Of a stretch of DNA of 64,000 bases, positions 48,733 through 59,476 are shown piece by piece. The stretch lies in contig NZ_SBEF01000009.1 in NCBI RefSeq assembly GCF_004011885.1, positions 1-64,000 of the forward strand. The letters run 5' to 3'. The notes under the pieces were generated by a model that saw nothing but the letters and a program-made list of their open reading frames with translations, was not told the origin of the DNA and made no database searches. The stretch comes from Serratia microhaemolytica. GTDB taxonomy: Bacteria > Pseudomonadota > Gammaproteobacteria > Enterobacterales > Enterobacteriaceae. A program made the translations under genes and the position numbers. The first letter of the stretch is position 1, and every line of letters begins with the position of its first letter.

Positions 48733-50094
48733 TTAATTGAATGGCAGCCAGATCAGTAATCGCAATCCGCCCAATCGGCTTTGTTCTGCGCGCGCCCAAC
48801 CACGATGCTGTTTCACTACGCTATCCACAATCGCTAGGCCAAGGCCGCTACCACCACTTTGGCGATCACGTGCTTCATCGGTGCGGTAAAACGGGCGGAA
48901 AATCTGTTCGCGCTCTTCCGGGCTAACGCCAGGGCCATCATCATCAACAGTGATGGTGATCCCGTGCTCGTCATTGGCAAAGGTCACTTCGATCTGTTGC
49001 TGAGAGTAGCGCAGGGCGTTGCGTATCACATTCTCAAGTGCGCTTTCCAGTGCGGCCGGATTACCATAGATCACCAGTGCTGGCGGATGTGTAACAATGT
49101 TGAGCTGTTTACCGATTTGTTCCGCTTCAAATTTTGCATTTTCTAGCATTTCTGCCCAGATTTGATTGGCAGTTAGCCGTTCACGTATCAGTTCACTTTT
49201 TTGCTGTCCGCGTGAGAGTTCCAACAGGTCATTAATCATGCTATCTAAGCGCTGTGCTTCGGTTTCAATGCGTGCCAGTTCGCGGCATTCACCACGGCGG
49301 CGGCGCATTAGTGCGCTTGCCAGTTGTAAGCGCGTGAGGGGGGTGCGTAGCTCGTGTGACATATCGGAGATCAAGCGTTGCTGCGCGGTCATCATTCTCT
49401 CCAGCGCGCTGATCATCTGGTTAAAACTGGCTCCGGTGGCAACAAACTCTTGTGGTCCATGTTCCAATTCTGGATGCAGTTTCAGGTTACCGAGGGCGAC
49501 TTGATCGGCCGCCTGTTTTAATTTTCGTGCCGGTTTGGCCAAGCTCCAGGCCAGCCATAATAGCAGCGGCGCGCTGATAAGCATGGTGACCAGCAGTAGC
49601 AGTAGTGGCCGATCAAACATCAGGTTGAGAAAATCAGATTGTGAACTGGTGGCTGGGCGGATCAGATAAAGTTGATACTGATCTTCACCATCACGTACCA
49701 AAAAGGGGCCGACCAGCTCAACACGGCCATAATTTTTCTTCTTCGGTTGTTCTGCGTCGCCCGATTGGCCAATAAAATGATGAACAACTTGCAGTTCATT
49801 GCGTTGTGCACCGATGATCCGCCCTTCAGCCGTCACGAGTAGCAAGCGTTGTCCGGGTGGAGCCCATTTATCAATGGCACCAAACAGCCGACGTAGCCAC
49901 TGCTCATCAGCCGGCTGTTGTTGCAATTCGGTCTCAACATGCTGTTTGAGCATACCAGCTTGCCGCTGTTCGCTCTGCGGTAACTCGGTCATTTGGCGAG
50001 AGTCGAGCTTCGGTAGCATTAATACCAGCAATAGCACCAGAGCCAATGTAAACCAGAAGATAGCGAAGATGCGTGTTGTCAGGCTGTTGATCAT
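48733..50094 (-). CDS. cpxA: Envelope-stress sensor histidine kinase CpxA
   Basis: 453 residues. Inner-membrane sensor with helix 1 at about 8-28, periplasmic domain, helix 2 at about 165-185, HAMP, and kinase core: phospho-His in ISDMSHELRTPLTRLQLA, N box ENVIRNALRYS, G1 VDDDGPGVS and G2 GGSGLGLAIV. Phosphorylates CpxR when envelope proteins misfold. It overlaps cpxR by four bases (ATGA). The inhibitor gene cpxP is not at its usual place beside cpxR. Confidence 0.96.
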   Translation of the reverse strand: MINSLTTRIFAIFWFTLALVLLLVLMLPKLDSRQMTELPQSEQRQAGMLKQHVETELQQQPADEQWLRRLFGAIDKWAPPGQRLLLVTAEGRIIGAQRNELQVVHHFIGQSGDAEQPKKKNYGRVELVGPFLVRDGEDQYQLYLIRPATSSQSDFLNLMFDRPLLLLLVTMLISAPLLLWLAWSLAKPARKLKQAADQVALGNLKLHPELEHGPQEFVATGASFNQMISALERMMTAQQRLISDMSHELRTPLTRLQLASALMRRRRGECRELARIETEAQRLDSMINDLLELSRGQQKSELIRERLTANQIWAEMLENAKFEAEQIGKQLNIVTHPPALVIYGNPAALESALENVIRNALRYSQQQIEVTFANDEHGITITVDDDGPGVSPEEREQIFRPFYRTDEARDRQSGGSGLGLAIVDSVVKQHRGWARAEQSRLGGLRLLIWLPFN

Positions 50095-50789
50095 CGCGTT
50101 GATACCATTAGGTAACCTCGATTACGCAGAGTTTTAAACCACGGCAGGCCATCTTTACGTGCCGGTAGCTTTCGGCGCAAATTGGAAACATGCATATCAA
50201 TCGCGCGATCAAACGGCAGCGGACGTTTACCGAGCACCTGTTGGCTAAGCAGATCACGTGACACTACCTGACCGGCATGTTGGGCTAACAGACAAAGTAG
50301 GGTAAATTCGGCACCGGTCAGATCGAGCACATCCCCTTCAAATCTTGCCTCCTGCAGGCCGGGGAAAAGTGTCAGTGCATCTACCTGTAATATGTGGTTT
50401 TCACTCACTTTCTGTAGTGGCAGTTCGCGGGCAGTGGTGCGGCGTAGAATGGCTTTGATGCGTGCGATTAACTCGCGATCATTAAACGGTTTTGGCAGAT
50501 AGTCGTCGGCCCCCAGTTCCAGGCCAAGTACCCGATCAAGCTCACTGCCGCGAGCAGTGAGCATCATCACCGGTGTCTGATAGTGTAGGCGTAGCTGCTT
50601 TAAGGTTTCGATACCATTTTTCTTTGGCATCATCACATCGAGCAGTAACAGGTCGATGCTATCATCAAGCAGCGACAACGCCTGTTCACCATCATGTGCT
50701 ACCACAACAGTGAACCCTTCCATTTCAAGTAACTCCTGCAACAGCGAGGTTAGCTCGCGGTCATCATCCACTAACAGAATGTTGCTCAT
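50091..50789 (-). CDS. cpxR: Envelope-stress response regulator CpxR
   Basis: 232 residues from the ATG at 50789, which lies eight bases after GGAGGT and starts MSNILLVDDDRELTSLLQEL; an ATG at 50795 overlaps the ribosome site. OmpR-family regulator: receiver domain with DDD cluster and phospho-Asp in LLLLDVMMPKKNG, Lys in YLPKPFNDREL, and winged helix with DRAIDMHVSNLRRKLP. Only 73 bases separate it from fre on the same strand, so the usual divergent cpxP promoter is gone. Confidence 0.96.
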   Translation of the reverse strand: MSNILLVDDDRELTSLLQELLEMEGFTVVVAHDGEQALSLLDDSIDLLLLDVMMPKKNGIETLKQLRLHYQTPVMMLTARGSELDRVLGLELGADDYLPKPFNDRELIARIKAILRRTTARELPLQKVSENHILQVDALTLFPGLQEARFEGDVLDLTGAEFTLLCLLAQHAGQVVSRDLLSQQVLGKRPLPFDRAIDMHVSNLRRKLPARKDGLPWFKTLRNRGYLMVSTR

Positions 50790-50862
50790 TGCCATTCACC
50801 TCCAGACAAAAAACGTCATAAACAGCCGTCATTCCATGATGGTGACCTGATGCAGGGGGATC

Positions 50863-51564
50863 TCAAATAAATGAGAAGGCGTCACCAAAAATATGATCAG
50901 CCAATGCGGCGCGTTCATTGCAGAAACGCTCACGTGCAACTTTTGCCATCTCAAAGCGTCCGGCAATGTAAATGTCATACTCAGCCAGTGAGCCAAAATC
51001 TTGCAATACAGCCGTTAACACAGTGCCAGAGCGACCAGTCCAGTCAGCTTCTGGCTGTTCAACCACTGGAATTACCTGTAGTTGTGGGTGCTGCTCTGCT
51101 AGCGTGTTAAGTTCATCAAGATCGTAAAGGTGTTTCGCTTCACGCCCCCCCCAATAGATCAGGATAGGACGCTCTGGCTGCTGCTCAAGTACTGTTAACA
51201 GAATTGAACGCGTATAGGAGAAGCCAGTGCCACCAGCAATCAACAATAGCGGACGTTGGCTCTGTTCGCGTAACCAGGCATCACCATGAGGCAGATCGAT
51301 CATGATCGTCGGCTGTTTCAGAATGCGATCCATCACTGCCATCGCGTACAAATTGATCTCTGAAGCACCGATGTGCAATTCGATATATTGCTGTTGCATC
51401 GGTGTTGAGGCGATAGAGAACGGGCGCTTGTCACGTTCATCCATCACCACCATCAGATACTGCCCGGCTTTAAAAGTGAATGGCGCATCTGGCAGCAAAC
51501 GTACTCGATAAACGGTGTCGGTAATCGCCTCTACCGAGGTCACTCTACAGTTTAATATTGTCAT
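50863..51564 (-). CDS. fre: NAD(P)H-flavin reductase Fre
   Basis: 233 residues. Ferredoxin-reductase-fold enzyme that reduces free flavins and supports ferric and ribonucleotide reductase activation. Conserved: [47 protein letters not shown] and [17 protein letters not shown], ending GDAFSFI. It follows ubiD by 54 bases, the conserved ubiD-fre pair. Confidence 0.96.
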   Translation of the reverse strand: MTILNCRVTSVEAITDTVYRVRLLPDAPFTFKAGQYLMVVMDERDKRPFSIASTPMQQQYIELHIGASEINLYAMAVMDRILKQPTIMIDLPHGDAWLREQSQRPLLLIAGGTGFSYTRSILLTVLEQQPERPILIYWGGREAKHLYDLDELNTLAEQHPQLQVIPVVEQPEADWTGRSGTVLTAVLQDFGSLAEYDIYIAGRFEMAKVARERFCNERAALADHIFGDAFSFI

Positions 51565-51618
51565 GCGATCCCTCTGTTAGGTCATCACGCAAAAGTTGAA
51601 AACAGAACTCGGTGTTGG

Positions 51619-53106
51619 TTAATTGTTAAGTTTCTGGTCAGGAAAAATGGCAAGTTCATGCCAAATAGCATCAATACGCGCGACAACTTGCTCATCACGC
51701 TGGATCGGGCGCCCCCATTCACGTTGAGTCTCGCCTGGCCATTTATTGGTGGCATCCAACCCCATCTTTGAGCCGAGGCCTGAGACCGGCGAAGCGAAAT
51801 CGAGATAGTCGATCGGGGTATTTTCCATCAACACGGTGTCTCTGGCAGGGTCCATACGTGTGGTTATCGCCCAAATCACATCATTCCAATCGCGAGCGTT
51901 AACATCATCATCGCACACGATAACAAATTTGGTGTACATAAACTGGCGCAGAAACGACCAGACGCCCATCATCACGCGCTTAGCATGTCCGGCATATTGC
52001 TTTTTGATCGTCACCACGGCGAGACGGTAAGAACAACCTTCTGGTGGTAGGTAGAAATCGACAATTTCAGGGAACTGTTTTTGCAGAATCGGTACAAATA
52101 CTTCATTCAGCGCGACGCCCATCACTGCCGGCTCATCGGGTGGGCGCCCAGTATAAGTCGAGTGATAAATCGCATCGCGTCGCTGCGTAACGTGAGTGAC
52201 GGTAAAAACCGGAAAATGATCAACTTCGTTGTAGTAACCGGTGTGATCACCATAAGGGCCTTCAGGGGCAGTTTCACCCGGCTCAATATACCCTTCTAGG
52301 ACAATTTCTGCGCTAGCCGGGACATTCAAATCGCACGACAGGCATTTAACCACTTCTGTTTTATTGCCGCGCAACAGTCCAGCGAAAGCATACTCAGAGA
52401 GGGTATCAGGCACGGGTGTGACAGCGCCCAAAATCGTTGCAGGATCAGCACCCAGTGCGACGGCTACTGGGAAGCGCTGCCCTGGGTGTGCTTGACACCA
52501 CTCTTGATAATCAAGTGCGCCACCGCGATGCGAAAGCCAACGCATAATCAGCTTGTTCTTAGCCAACAGTTGTTGACGATAGATACCCAAGTTCTGGCGC
52601 TGTTTATATGGTCCACGAGTGATAGTTAGCCCCCAAGTGACCAGCGGTGCAACATCGTCTGGCCAGCAGTGCATAACGGGAATGCGATTGAGATCAACAT
52701 CTTCTCCTTGCCAGACCTGCTGCTGACAAGGGGCAGAAGTTAACACCTTGACGGGCATGTTAAGAACTTGCTTGAATTTTGGCAGCTTATCAAACAGATC
52801 ACGAAATCCATTTGGCGGCTCAGGTTCTTTTAGAAAGGCCAGGAGTTTACCGACTTCGCGTAGTGCGCTGACTTCCTCCTGCCCCATACCTAGTGCAACA
52901 CGTTTGGTCGTACCAAACAGGTTGCACAGTACCGGCATTTGATAGCCTTTGGGGTTTTCAAACAGCAGTGCAGGGCCACCGGCACGTAATGTGCGGTCGG
53001 CAATCTCGGTCATCTCCAAATAGGGATCGATTGGCTGGCTGATGCGTTTTAATTCTCCTCTCTTCTCCAGCAGTGAGAGGAAATCACGTAGATCACTGTA
53101 TTTCAT
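51619..53106 (-). CDS. ubiD: 4-hydroxy-3-octaprenylbenzoate decarboxylase UbiD
   Basis: 495 residues. Prenylated-FMN decarboxylase of the ubiquinone pathway. Strongly conserved with E. coli: [76 protein letters not shown] and the late [20 protein letters not shown]. The catalytic E-D-R region is in the EGPYGDH and [11 protein letters not shown] stretches. Confidence 0.96.
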   Translation of the reverse strand: MKYSDLRDFLSLLEKRGELKRISQPIDPYLEMTEIADRTLRAGGPALLFENPKGYQMPVLCNLFGTTKRVALGMGQEEVSALREVGKLLAFLKEPEPPNGFRDLFDKLPKFKQVLNMPVKVLTSAPCQQQVWQGEDVDLNRIPVMHCWPDDVAPLVTWGLTITRGPYKQRQNLGIYRQQLLAKNKLIMRWLSHRGGALDYQEWCQAHPGQRFPVAVALGADPATILGAVTPVPDTLSEYAFAGLLRGNKTEVVKCLSCDLNVPASAEIVLEGYIEPGETAPEGPYGDHTGYYNEVDHFPVFTVTHVTQRRDAIYHSTYTGRPPDEPAVMGVALNEVFVPILQKQFPEIVDFYLPPEGCSYRLAVVTIKKQYAGHAKRVMMGVWSFLRQFMYTKFVIVCDDDVNARDWNDVIWAITTRMDPARDTVLMENTPIDYLDFASPVSGLGSKMGLDATNKWPGETQREWGRPIQRDEQVVARIDAIWHELAIFPDQKLNN

Positions 53107-53522
53107 TCAAGCCACAACGCCCTTGATTGGTATACCCGATGGCTTTCAGACCAGATAGCCACACTGACAGCCGTTTGAAGTCACCGAGGTATAACTTGAT
53201 TAAATGAATGTATCCAGCTCATTACCGTTGCCAGTCGATAACCACAGCGAGTGTGTTGAGCACAGGAGCGATTTTTGTTTCTACGGTTAATCCAATTTAT
53301 CGCTTTGGTTTAGCTTAACAGAGCGATTGACGCGCGCCAACTCTCTCCGCGCATTCAGCTAACGTGCCGCAGCTAACTGTTGAGGGTAAGAATTTTTCTT
53401 TTATTGGTTAAGGGTGTGCATGGTCGTCACGGTGGTAGCGCATGAATCGATACATTTTGAGTGTTAGCGGTCGGCATCAACTTTTGTTATGCTGCCCGCC
53501 GAGCAACCGGACAAGTGAATCT
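53107..53522. other. ubiD-rfaH divergent intergenic region
   Basis: About 415 bases without a supported gene. It must hold the promoters for ubiD-fre (leftward) and rfaH (rightward). The frame that extends rfaH upstream to 53442 is not family-like. No clear regulatory palindrome was recognised. Confidence 0.4.
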
Positions 53523-54047
53523 ATGGAATCTTGGTACCTACTATATTGTAAACGTGGTCAGCTATTGCGGGCACAGGAACACCTTGTTAGACAAAATGTT
53601 AACTGCTTTAGTCCCACCATTATGCTGGAAAAGGTTGTACGCGGTAAGCGGGCAACCATCAATGAACCGCTGTTTCCCAATTACCTGTTTATCGAGTTTG
53701 ATACCGAGTGTATCCACACTACAACCATTGCGGCCACGCGTGGGGTGAGCCACTTTGTACGCTTTGGTGGGTTGCCTGCTCAGGTGCCTAGCCAGGTGAT
53801 TGAAGAGTTACACGCCTATCACGATAAACACTATCTTGATCCGAAAACTCCACAACCAGGAGACAGTGTTTTGATTACTCGTGGTGCGTTTATCGGCTTA
53901 CAGGCGATTTACGGTGAGCCGGATGGCGAAACACGCTCAATACTGCTGCTGAATCTGCTGAATAAGCAGGTTAACTACAGTGTTGATAACCGTCAGTTTG
54001 AAAAGTTAGCGGTTAATGAGTGCAAAAATGACAGCAAAATGCGCTAA
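53523..54047 (+). CDS. rfaH: Transcription antiterminator RfaH
   Basis: 174 residues from ATG 53523, where the family begins ([20 protein letters not shown]). NusG paralogue that binds RNA polymerase at ops sites and allows expression of long operons for LPS, capsule and pili. N-terminal NGN domain with [11 protein letters not shown] and [13 protein letters not shown]-terminal switchable domain with LINKEIK-like [13 protein letters not shown]. It is about 12 residues longer than E. coli RfaH. The tat genes that usually follow are absent. Confidence 0.95.
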   Translation: MESWYLLYCKRGQLLRAQEHLVRQNVNCFSPTIMLEKVVRGKRATINEPLFPNYLFIEFDTECIHTTTIAATRGVSHFVRFGGLPAQVPSQVIEELHAYHDKHYLDPKTPQPGDSVLITRGAFIGLQAIYGEPDGETRSILLLNLLNKQVNYSVDNRQFEKLAVNECKNDSKMR

Positions 54048-54614
54048 ATAAAGCGGATAGAAAATACTGGTTAAACAGTTGGCTAGTTAATGCCGGCGGC
54101 TGTTGCTTATTTTTTATTCGCCACCGGATTACAGAAAATTAACAAATAAAGCTTCTGTAAATATCAAGAATAACAAACTAAAACCCTACCATCTGGCGCT
54201 GGCATGACTCATTTTTTTATTTAAATTTCAGTTAACTGGCTGTGTGTTTTTTTGGCTTGCTGGCTAACTGCGTTAAACACGTTCAATTGTTTTGCTGGCA
54301 TTCTGTTGATAGTGAATACAATTCAATTAAAATATCTAATCATTCATGGTGGTTGAATGAGCATGCCTTCCATCAGCTAAAAACAGTATTATTGGCTGTT
54401 ATCTTCACTATCAATAGGTTATCCATTATGTTACTTAGCGCTGTATCTCGATATTAACAGGCGGTTAATCGTGTCAATCACATAGCGTGATCAGCGCAGA
54501 ACATGTCACAAAATGGCACAAGATATATCAGATCTTCTAATTAAAAGTGGACAAAAGCGATCCTGCGTATTATTACTATTGCCAACCAGAGTGAACGCGT
54601 GGATTGAGATAGCA
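54048..54614. other. AT-rich intergenic region after rfaH
   Basis: About 565 bases with no credible coding frame; short open frames use AT-rich, non-conserved codons. CCGGCGG and a later CCACCGG near 54090-54130 could pair over a T-rich loop as an rfaH terminator, but the stem is imperfect. Confidence 0.4.
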
Positions 54615-55373
54615 ATGGCATTACGTAGCAAGCTTGGGCGAGTTTTGATTACTGGTGCGGCTGGGCGTGTCGCGACAGCATTCAGGCAATTTGCTGGTCA
54701 TCGCTATTCTCTGCGTTTGGCCGAAAAGGAGCTTTGGATGCTGCCTAAAGTGCAATCTGGCGAGCAACTGCTTGCCTTTGATATTTGTGATATTGAAGCC
54801 TGTCGCTCCGCTTGTCGCAACATCGATACCGTACTGCATCTTGCAGCGGTACCTCCACCGGAAACTGGTTTTTGCGTTTCGCTCATCGATAACAATATTC
54901 TTGGTACTTTCAATATCTTTCGTGCTGCGAAGGATGCAGGGTGCCAGCGTGTCGTGTTTGCCAGTAGCGCTCATGCGGTTGCTGGTTATCCTGTTGGTTA
55001 TCAGGTACGACCGGAAGATGCACCTCGGCCGAAAAATATCTATGGTGCTAGCAAAGCGTTTGGTGAGGGGTTGGCTGCCTATTTTGCCTACCAAGAAGGC
55101 TTGTCGACACTCGCAGTGCGCATCGCAAATCTTGCCACGCTACAGTCAGAACCGCCTAAGCGGCATATGAGTGCGCGCGAGATGAGTGCATTTCTCAGTC
55201 ACCGAGATGCAGCAGATCTGCTCGATCGCTGCATTCGGGTCCAGGACGTACAGCACGCGGTCGTGCATGGTATTTCTAACAACCGGCACAAAAGACTCTC
55301 TCTGGAAGAGACCTCGCAACTACTGGGTTATTATCCCAAAGATGATGCTTTTGCACTGTTTGGCTTTACCTGA
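54615..55373 (+). CDS. NAD(P)-dependent extended SDR, uronate-dehydrogenase-like
   Basis: 252 residues from the ATG at 54615. Rossmann motif RVLITGAAGRVATAF, NADH-binding LHLAAVPPP, NNILGTFNIFRAA, catalytic Ser in VFASSAHAVAGYP and Tyr/Lys in IYGASKAFGEGLA. The pattern is closest to uronate dehydrogenases (Udh) and related sugar-nucleotide epimerases, but no uronate pathway gene is near, so the substrate is open. A frame extending upstream to 54513 lacks similarity. It converges with gorA five bases away. Confidence 0.82.
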   Translation: MALRSKLGRVLITGAAGRVATAFRQFAGHRYSLRLAEKELWMLPKVQSGEQLLAFDICDIEACRSACRNIDTVLHLAAVPPPETGFCVSLIDNNILGTFNIFRAAKDAGCQRVVFASSAHAVAGYPVGYQVRPEDAPRPKNIYGASKAFGEGLAAYFAYQEGLSTLAVRIANLATLQSEPPKRHMSAREMSAFLSHRDAADLLDRCIRVQDVQHAVVHGISNNRHKRLSLEETSQLLGYYPKDDAFALFGFT

Positions 55374-55378
55374 GCACA

Positions 55379-56731
55379 TTAGCGCATGGTCACAAACTCT
55401 TCCGCTGCGGTTGGATGAATAGCCACGGTGTTATCAAAATCTTTCTTAGTTGCTCCCATTTTGATCGCCACCGCAAACCCTTGTAGGATCTCATCCATAC
55501 CGAAACCAATACCGTGTAACCCGACAATTTTCTCCTCTTCACCGACACAGACCAGTTTCATACGGCAAGGTTGACGATGTTGTGTCACCGCACTGTACAT
55601 GGCAGTAAACGCGGATTTATAGACCTTGACCTGATCATCACCATATTTTTCTCTTGCCTGTGGCTCGGTTAAACCGATGGTTCCAATTGGCGGATGGCTA
55701 AACACCACCGTAGCAATATTGCTGTAGTCGAGGTGCTCATTCGGTTTGTTATTGAACAGCCGCTCAGAGAGACGCCGCCCTGCAGCAACCGCGACCGGCG
55801 TTAGTTCTACAGCACCGGTATTGTCACCAACGGCATAGATGCCTGCGACACTGGTATTCTGGAACTTGTCTACCTCGATGTAACCCTGTGTGTTGGTTTT
55901 CACCCCAGTGACAGCCAGATTGAGGTTATCAGTCTCTGGTTCACGACCGATCGCCCAGATCAGACAATCTACGCTGAAGGTTTTCCCATCCTCTAGTTGC
56001 AGTGTTAGGCTGCCATCAGCGTTTTTCACTACCGACTGCGGGATCGCCTCGGTGTGCAGCATAGGCCCTTCGTTGTTAATCACTTCCAGCAGTGTCTCTA
56101 CAATCAGAGGATCAAAATTGCGCAGTGGTGCATGTTTACGCACAAACAGGTGCGTTTCTGCACCCAGTGCATTCAGTACACCGGCAATCTCAACTGCAAT
56201 ATAGCCAGCACCGACAATCGCCACCCGCTTCGGCATTGCATCAAGGGCAAAGAAGCCGTCCGAATCGATACCGTACTCTGCTCCAGGAATTGCCGGAATT
56301 GAAGGTCGGCCACCGGTGGCAATCAGAATGTGATCTGCACTGATTTGTTCACCATTTACTTCGATGGTGTGTGCATCAACAAAACGGGCAAAACCGCTAA
56401 TGACATCAACCTTATTCTTACCCAGCACATTGTTATAAGAGGTATGAATGCGTTCGATATAGGCGCTACGGCTGCTGATCAGTTTTTGCCAGTCAAAGGC
56501 GTTCACCGTGGTATCGAAGCCGTAATCGGGGCCATAGAGATGGATAGCCTCAGCAATCTGTGCGGCGTGCCACATCACTTTTTTGGGTACACAGCCCACA
56601 TTGACACAGGTGCCGCCAAGCGCTTTTGCTTCAACAATCGCGCACTTTTTACCGTACATTGCCGCCCGATTGATGGAAGCAATCCCACCGCTACCACCAC
56701 CAATTGCTAGATAATCGTAATGTTTTGTCAT
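55379..56731 (-). CDS. gorA: Glutathione-disulfide reductase
   Basis: 450 residues, as in E. coli. FAD flavoenzyme that keeps glutathione reduced with NADPH. FAD motif [18 protein letters not shown], redox-active disulfide in [18 protein letters not shown] domain [17 protein letters not shown], and the catalytic His near the end in [14 protein letters not shown]. It lies beside rlmJ as in E. coli. Confidence 0.97.
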   Translation of the reverse strand: MTKHYDYLAIGGGSGGIASINRAAMYGKKCAIVEAKALGGTCVNVGCVPKKVMWHAAQIAEAIHLYGPDYGFDTTVNAFDWQKLISSRSAYIERIHTSYNNVLGKNKVDVISGFARFVDAHTIEVNGEQISADHILIATGGRPSIPAIPGAEYGIDSDGFFALDAMPKRVAIVGAGYIAVEIAGVLNALGAETHLFVRKHAPLRNFDPLIVETLLEVINNEGPMLHTEAIPQSVVKNADGSLTLQLEDGKTFSVDCLIWAIGREPETDNLNLAVTGVKTNTQGYIEVDKFQNTSVAGIYAVGDNTGAVELTPVAVAAGRRLSERLFNNKPNEHLDYSNIATVVFSHPPIGTIGLTEPQAREKYGDDQVKVYKSAFTAMYSAVTQHRQPCRMKLVCVGEEEKIVGLHGIGFGMDEILQGFAVAIKMGATKKDFDNTVAIHPTAAEEFVTMR

Positions 56732-56889
56732 CTTGGTTTTCCGTGAATTGTGTTATTCGAAAGGTAAGCAGTGTAACTGCTTGATCGAGCCTTAGCGTAA
56801 AAATCATATCGATAACTGTGATAACTCGTGCCTATCGGGTATCGCTGAAATTTGAGGCGCTAAGTGAGGGTGCTTAGCGCTGCAACTGT

Positions 56890-57732
56890 TTATTCAGCAA
56901 CTAACCAGTTCACCAGATGATGACCAGTACCTGAAGGCACCAGTACCTGATGCAACCACGGCAGCAAACTTCTCATCTGCTGCTCCAACTTCCAGGGTGG
57001 ATTGATCACAATCATGCCGGAGGCGGTCATTCCGCGCTGGCTGTTATCGGGCCGCACGGCCAGTTCAATTTGCAAAATGCGTCGAATGCCGGTGGCTTCC
57101 AGCTCTCTAAACATGCGTTTAATCTGTTGCCGTAATACCACTGGATACCAGAGTGCATAGGTGCCAGTGGCAAAACGTTTGTGGCCTTCGGCAATACTGC
57201 TCACGACCTGTTGATAATCGCTCTTGATTTCATAAGGCGGGTCAATCAGAACAAACCCACGGCGCGATAAGGGTGGCAATTGTGATTTCAGTTGCTGATA
57301 GCCATCTGCACGTTCAACCCGGGTACGCTGATCTTTTTGAAATTCGCGTCGCAGCAATGGGTAGTCGGTTGGGTGTAGTTCAGTCAGATGTAAGCGATCC
57401 TGTGGGCGTAACAGTTGTGCAGCAATCAGAGGTGAACCGGGGTAGTAACGCAGATTGCCAGCGTGGTTGACATGCTGTAGCACCTTCATATAGGCGCTCA
57501 TCTCGGCAGGCTGGTCATCCCGTTGCCAAATTCTAGCGATCCCTTCGCGATATTCGCCTGTCCGTTCTGCGTGCAGATCGGTGAGTTGGTAGCAGCCTGC
57601 ACCGGCATGGGTATCCAGATAGAGGAAAGGTTTTTCTTTTTCTTTCAATGACTCGATAATCAGACTCTGAACGGTGTGCTTCAGCACATCAGCATGATTG
57701 CCAGCGTGAAAACTGTGACGGTAACTTAACAT
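56890..57732 (-). CDS. rlmJ: 23S rRNA (adenine(2030)-N6)-methyltransferase RlmJ
   Basis: 280 residues, the E. coli length. Methylates A2030 of 23S rRNA. Motif IV is VLIDPPYEIKSDYQQV (DPPY), with the N-terminal LSYRHSFHAGNHADVLKHT and LDTHAGAGCYQL blocks. It ends about 160 bases after the gorA start. Confidence 0.96.
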   Translation of the reverse strand: MLSYRHSFHAGNHADVLKHTVQSLIIESLKEKEKPFLYLDTHAGAGCYQLTDLHAERTGEYREGIARIWQRDDQPAEMSAYMKVLQHVNHAGNLRYYPGSPLIAAQLLRPQDRLHLTELHPTDYPLLRREFQKDQRTRVERADGYQQLKSQLPPLSRRGFVLIDPPYEIKSDYQQVVSSIAEGHKRFATGTYALWYPVVLRQQIKRMFRELEATGIRRILQIELAVRPDNSQRGMTASGMIVINPPWKLEQQMRSLLPWLHQVLVPSGTGHHLVNWLVAE

Positions 57733-58195
57733 GGTGTCCGATTATTCCTCGTGTGTGCCAGCCAATCTGACATTAACGCAATGCAGCTCAACAATTTCGA
57801 CAGTATATACCTAAAGTGGCAGCAATTGCAGAGCGGTTGTTAGCAGCACTCGGCGAGTAAGCTGGATGATCGCTAGGTGCGACTGCACGTTGAAAATAGT
57901 GATCTCTCTGGATGAGGTGGGTTTATATAACTTATTGATTATTTTGTTTTTGTGATTTAACCGTTGCCCTGATATACCGGGTTTATTGAATGAATACAGT
58001 ATGATCAGTTGAACGCTAAAACAGGATTGGTGAAGTAAAAAGTCAAGCTAAAGCAGCAGTAGCAAACACACGCTGCCGAGTGTCTTCCCCTGCTGGAGTC
58101 CGGGAAATCGGAACAGAAGGGAAAGACAGCCTCGGTTCACAGCCAGCGGCTAAAACAGAGCTCAGTGTGACAACTGTGCTGTGAGGGAGTACGAC
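57733..58195. other. rlmJ-gltA intergenic region with a large imperfect hairpin
   Basis: No gene is supported. TGTCTTCCCCTGCT (58081-58094) pairs imperfectly with AGAAGGGAAAGACA (58115-58128), and an inner TCCG/CGGA (58099-58102/58109-58112) adds four pairs, giving a hairpin of about 48 bases downstream of the gltA stop. It may terminate gltA or protect its mRNA. The rest should include the rlmJ promoter. Confidence 0.5.
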
Positions 58196-59476
58196 TTATT
58201 TCAGTTGTGATTTAAATTCACGCTCAGTGTAGCCAGTGTAAAGCTGGCGTGGACGCGCGATCTTCAGCCCTTCGTGGTGCATCTCGTTCCAGTGAGCAAT
58301 CCAGCCGATGGTGCGTGCAATAGCAAAAATGACGGTGAACATTGACGTTGGAATACCGATCGCCTTGAGGATGATGCCTGAGTAGAAATCGACATTTGGG
58401 TAGAGCTTTTTCTCAATGAAATAGGGATCGTTCAGTGCAATATGTTCCAATTCCATCGCCACTTGCAGCAAGTTATCATCTTTCTTGTTCAGTTCTTTCA
58501 ACACTTCATGGCAGGTTTCACGCATCACGGTGGCACGCGGGTCGTAATTCTTGTAAACGCGGTGACCAAAGCCCATCAGACGGAACGAGTCATTCTTGTC
58601 TTTAGCACGTCGAATGAATTCGGGAATGTGTTCAACCGTCTTGATCTCTTCCAGCATCTTCAGTGCCGCCTCGTTAGCACCACCATGTGCAGGCCCCCAG
58701 AGTGAAGCAATACCGGCGGCAATACAGGCGAATGGATTGGCACCGGATGAACCGGCAGTCCGTACAGTGGAGGTTGATGCATTCTGCTCATGATCAGCGT
58801 GCAGGATCAGAATACGATCCATAGCGCGTTCCAGCACCGGATTAACCACATATTCTTCGCATGGCGTTGCGAACATCATATGCAGGAAGTTGCCGGCATA
58901 CGAGAGTGAGTTTTGCGGATAAACAAATGGTTGCCCAATCGAGTACTTGTAACACATCGCTGCGACGGTTGGCATTTTCGACAACAGACGGAACGCGGTG
59001 ATTTCACGGTGGCGTTCATTACTGATATCAAGAGCATCATGGTAGAAAGCGGCGAGGGCTCCAGTGACACCACACAGCACCGCCATTGGGTGTGAGTCAC
59101 GGCGGAAACCACGGAACAGATGTGTGATCTGATCATGGATCATGCTGTGGCGGGTAACCGTGGTCTTGAATTCAGCAAACTGTTCTGGGGTAGGCGTCTC
59201 ACCGTACAGCAGGATATAGCACACTTCCAGATATGAAGAGTGCTTTGCCAACTGCTCGATCGGGAAGCCACGGTGCAGTAAAACGCCTTTATCGCCATCG
59301 ATAAAAGTAATTTTTGATTCACAGGAAGCGGTGGAGGTAAAGCCGGGGTCAAAGGTGAAGTAGCCTTTTGAGCCCAATGTCCGAACATCTAAAACCTTAG
59401 GGCCGAGAGTAGGGGTAAGTATGCCCAGTTCGATCGGTTCTTTGCCATTGATATTTAGCGTCGCTTTGTCTGTCAT
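58196..59476 (-). CDS. gltA: Citrate synthase (type II)
   Basis: 426 residues. Condenses acetyl-CoA and oxaloacetate. Catalytic residues are in [15 protein letters not shown] and [17 protein letters not shown], with the Asp in the later [16 protein letters not shown]-terminal allosteric NADH domain ([18 protein letters not shown]) marks the hexameric enterobacterial form. AAGGAGA precedes it. Divergent from sdhCDAB. Confidence 0.97.
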   Translation of the reverse strand: MTDKATLNINGKEPIELGILTPTLGPKVLDVRTLGSKGYFTFDPGFTSTASCESKITFIDGDKGVLLHRGFPIEQLAKHSSYLEVCYILLYGETPTPEQFAEFKTTVTRHSMIHDQITHLFRGFRRDSHPMAVLCGVTGALAAFYHDALDISNERHREITAFRLLSKMPTVAAMCYKYSIGQPFVYPQNSLSYAGNFLHMMFATPCEEYVVNPVLERAMDRILILHADHEQNASTSTVRTAGSSGANPFACIAAGIASLWGPAHGGANEAALKMLEEIKTVEHIPEFIRRAKDKNDSFRLMGFGHRVYKNYDPRATVMRETCHEVLKELNKKDDNLLQVAMELEHIALNDPYFIEKKLYPNVDFYSGIILKAIGIPTSMFTVIFAIARTIGWIAHWNEMHHEGLKIARPRQLYTGYTEREFKSQLK

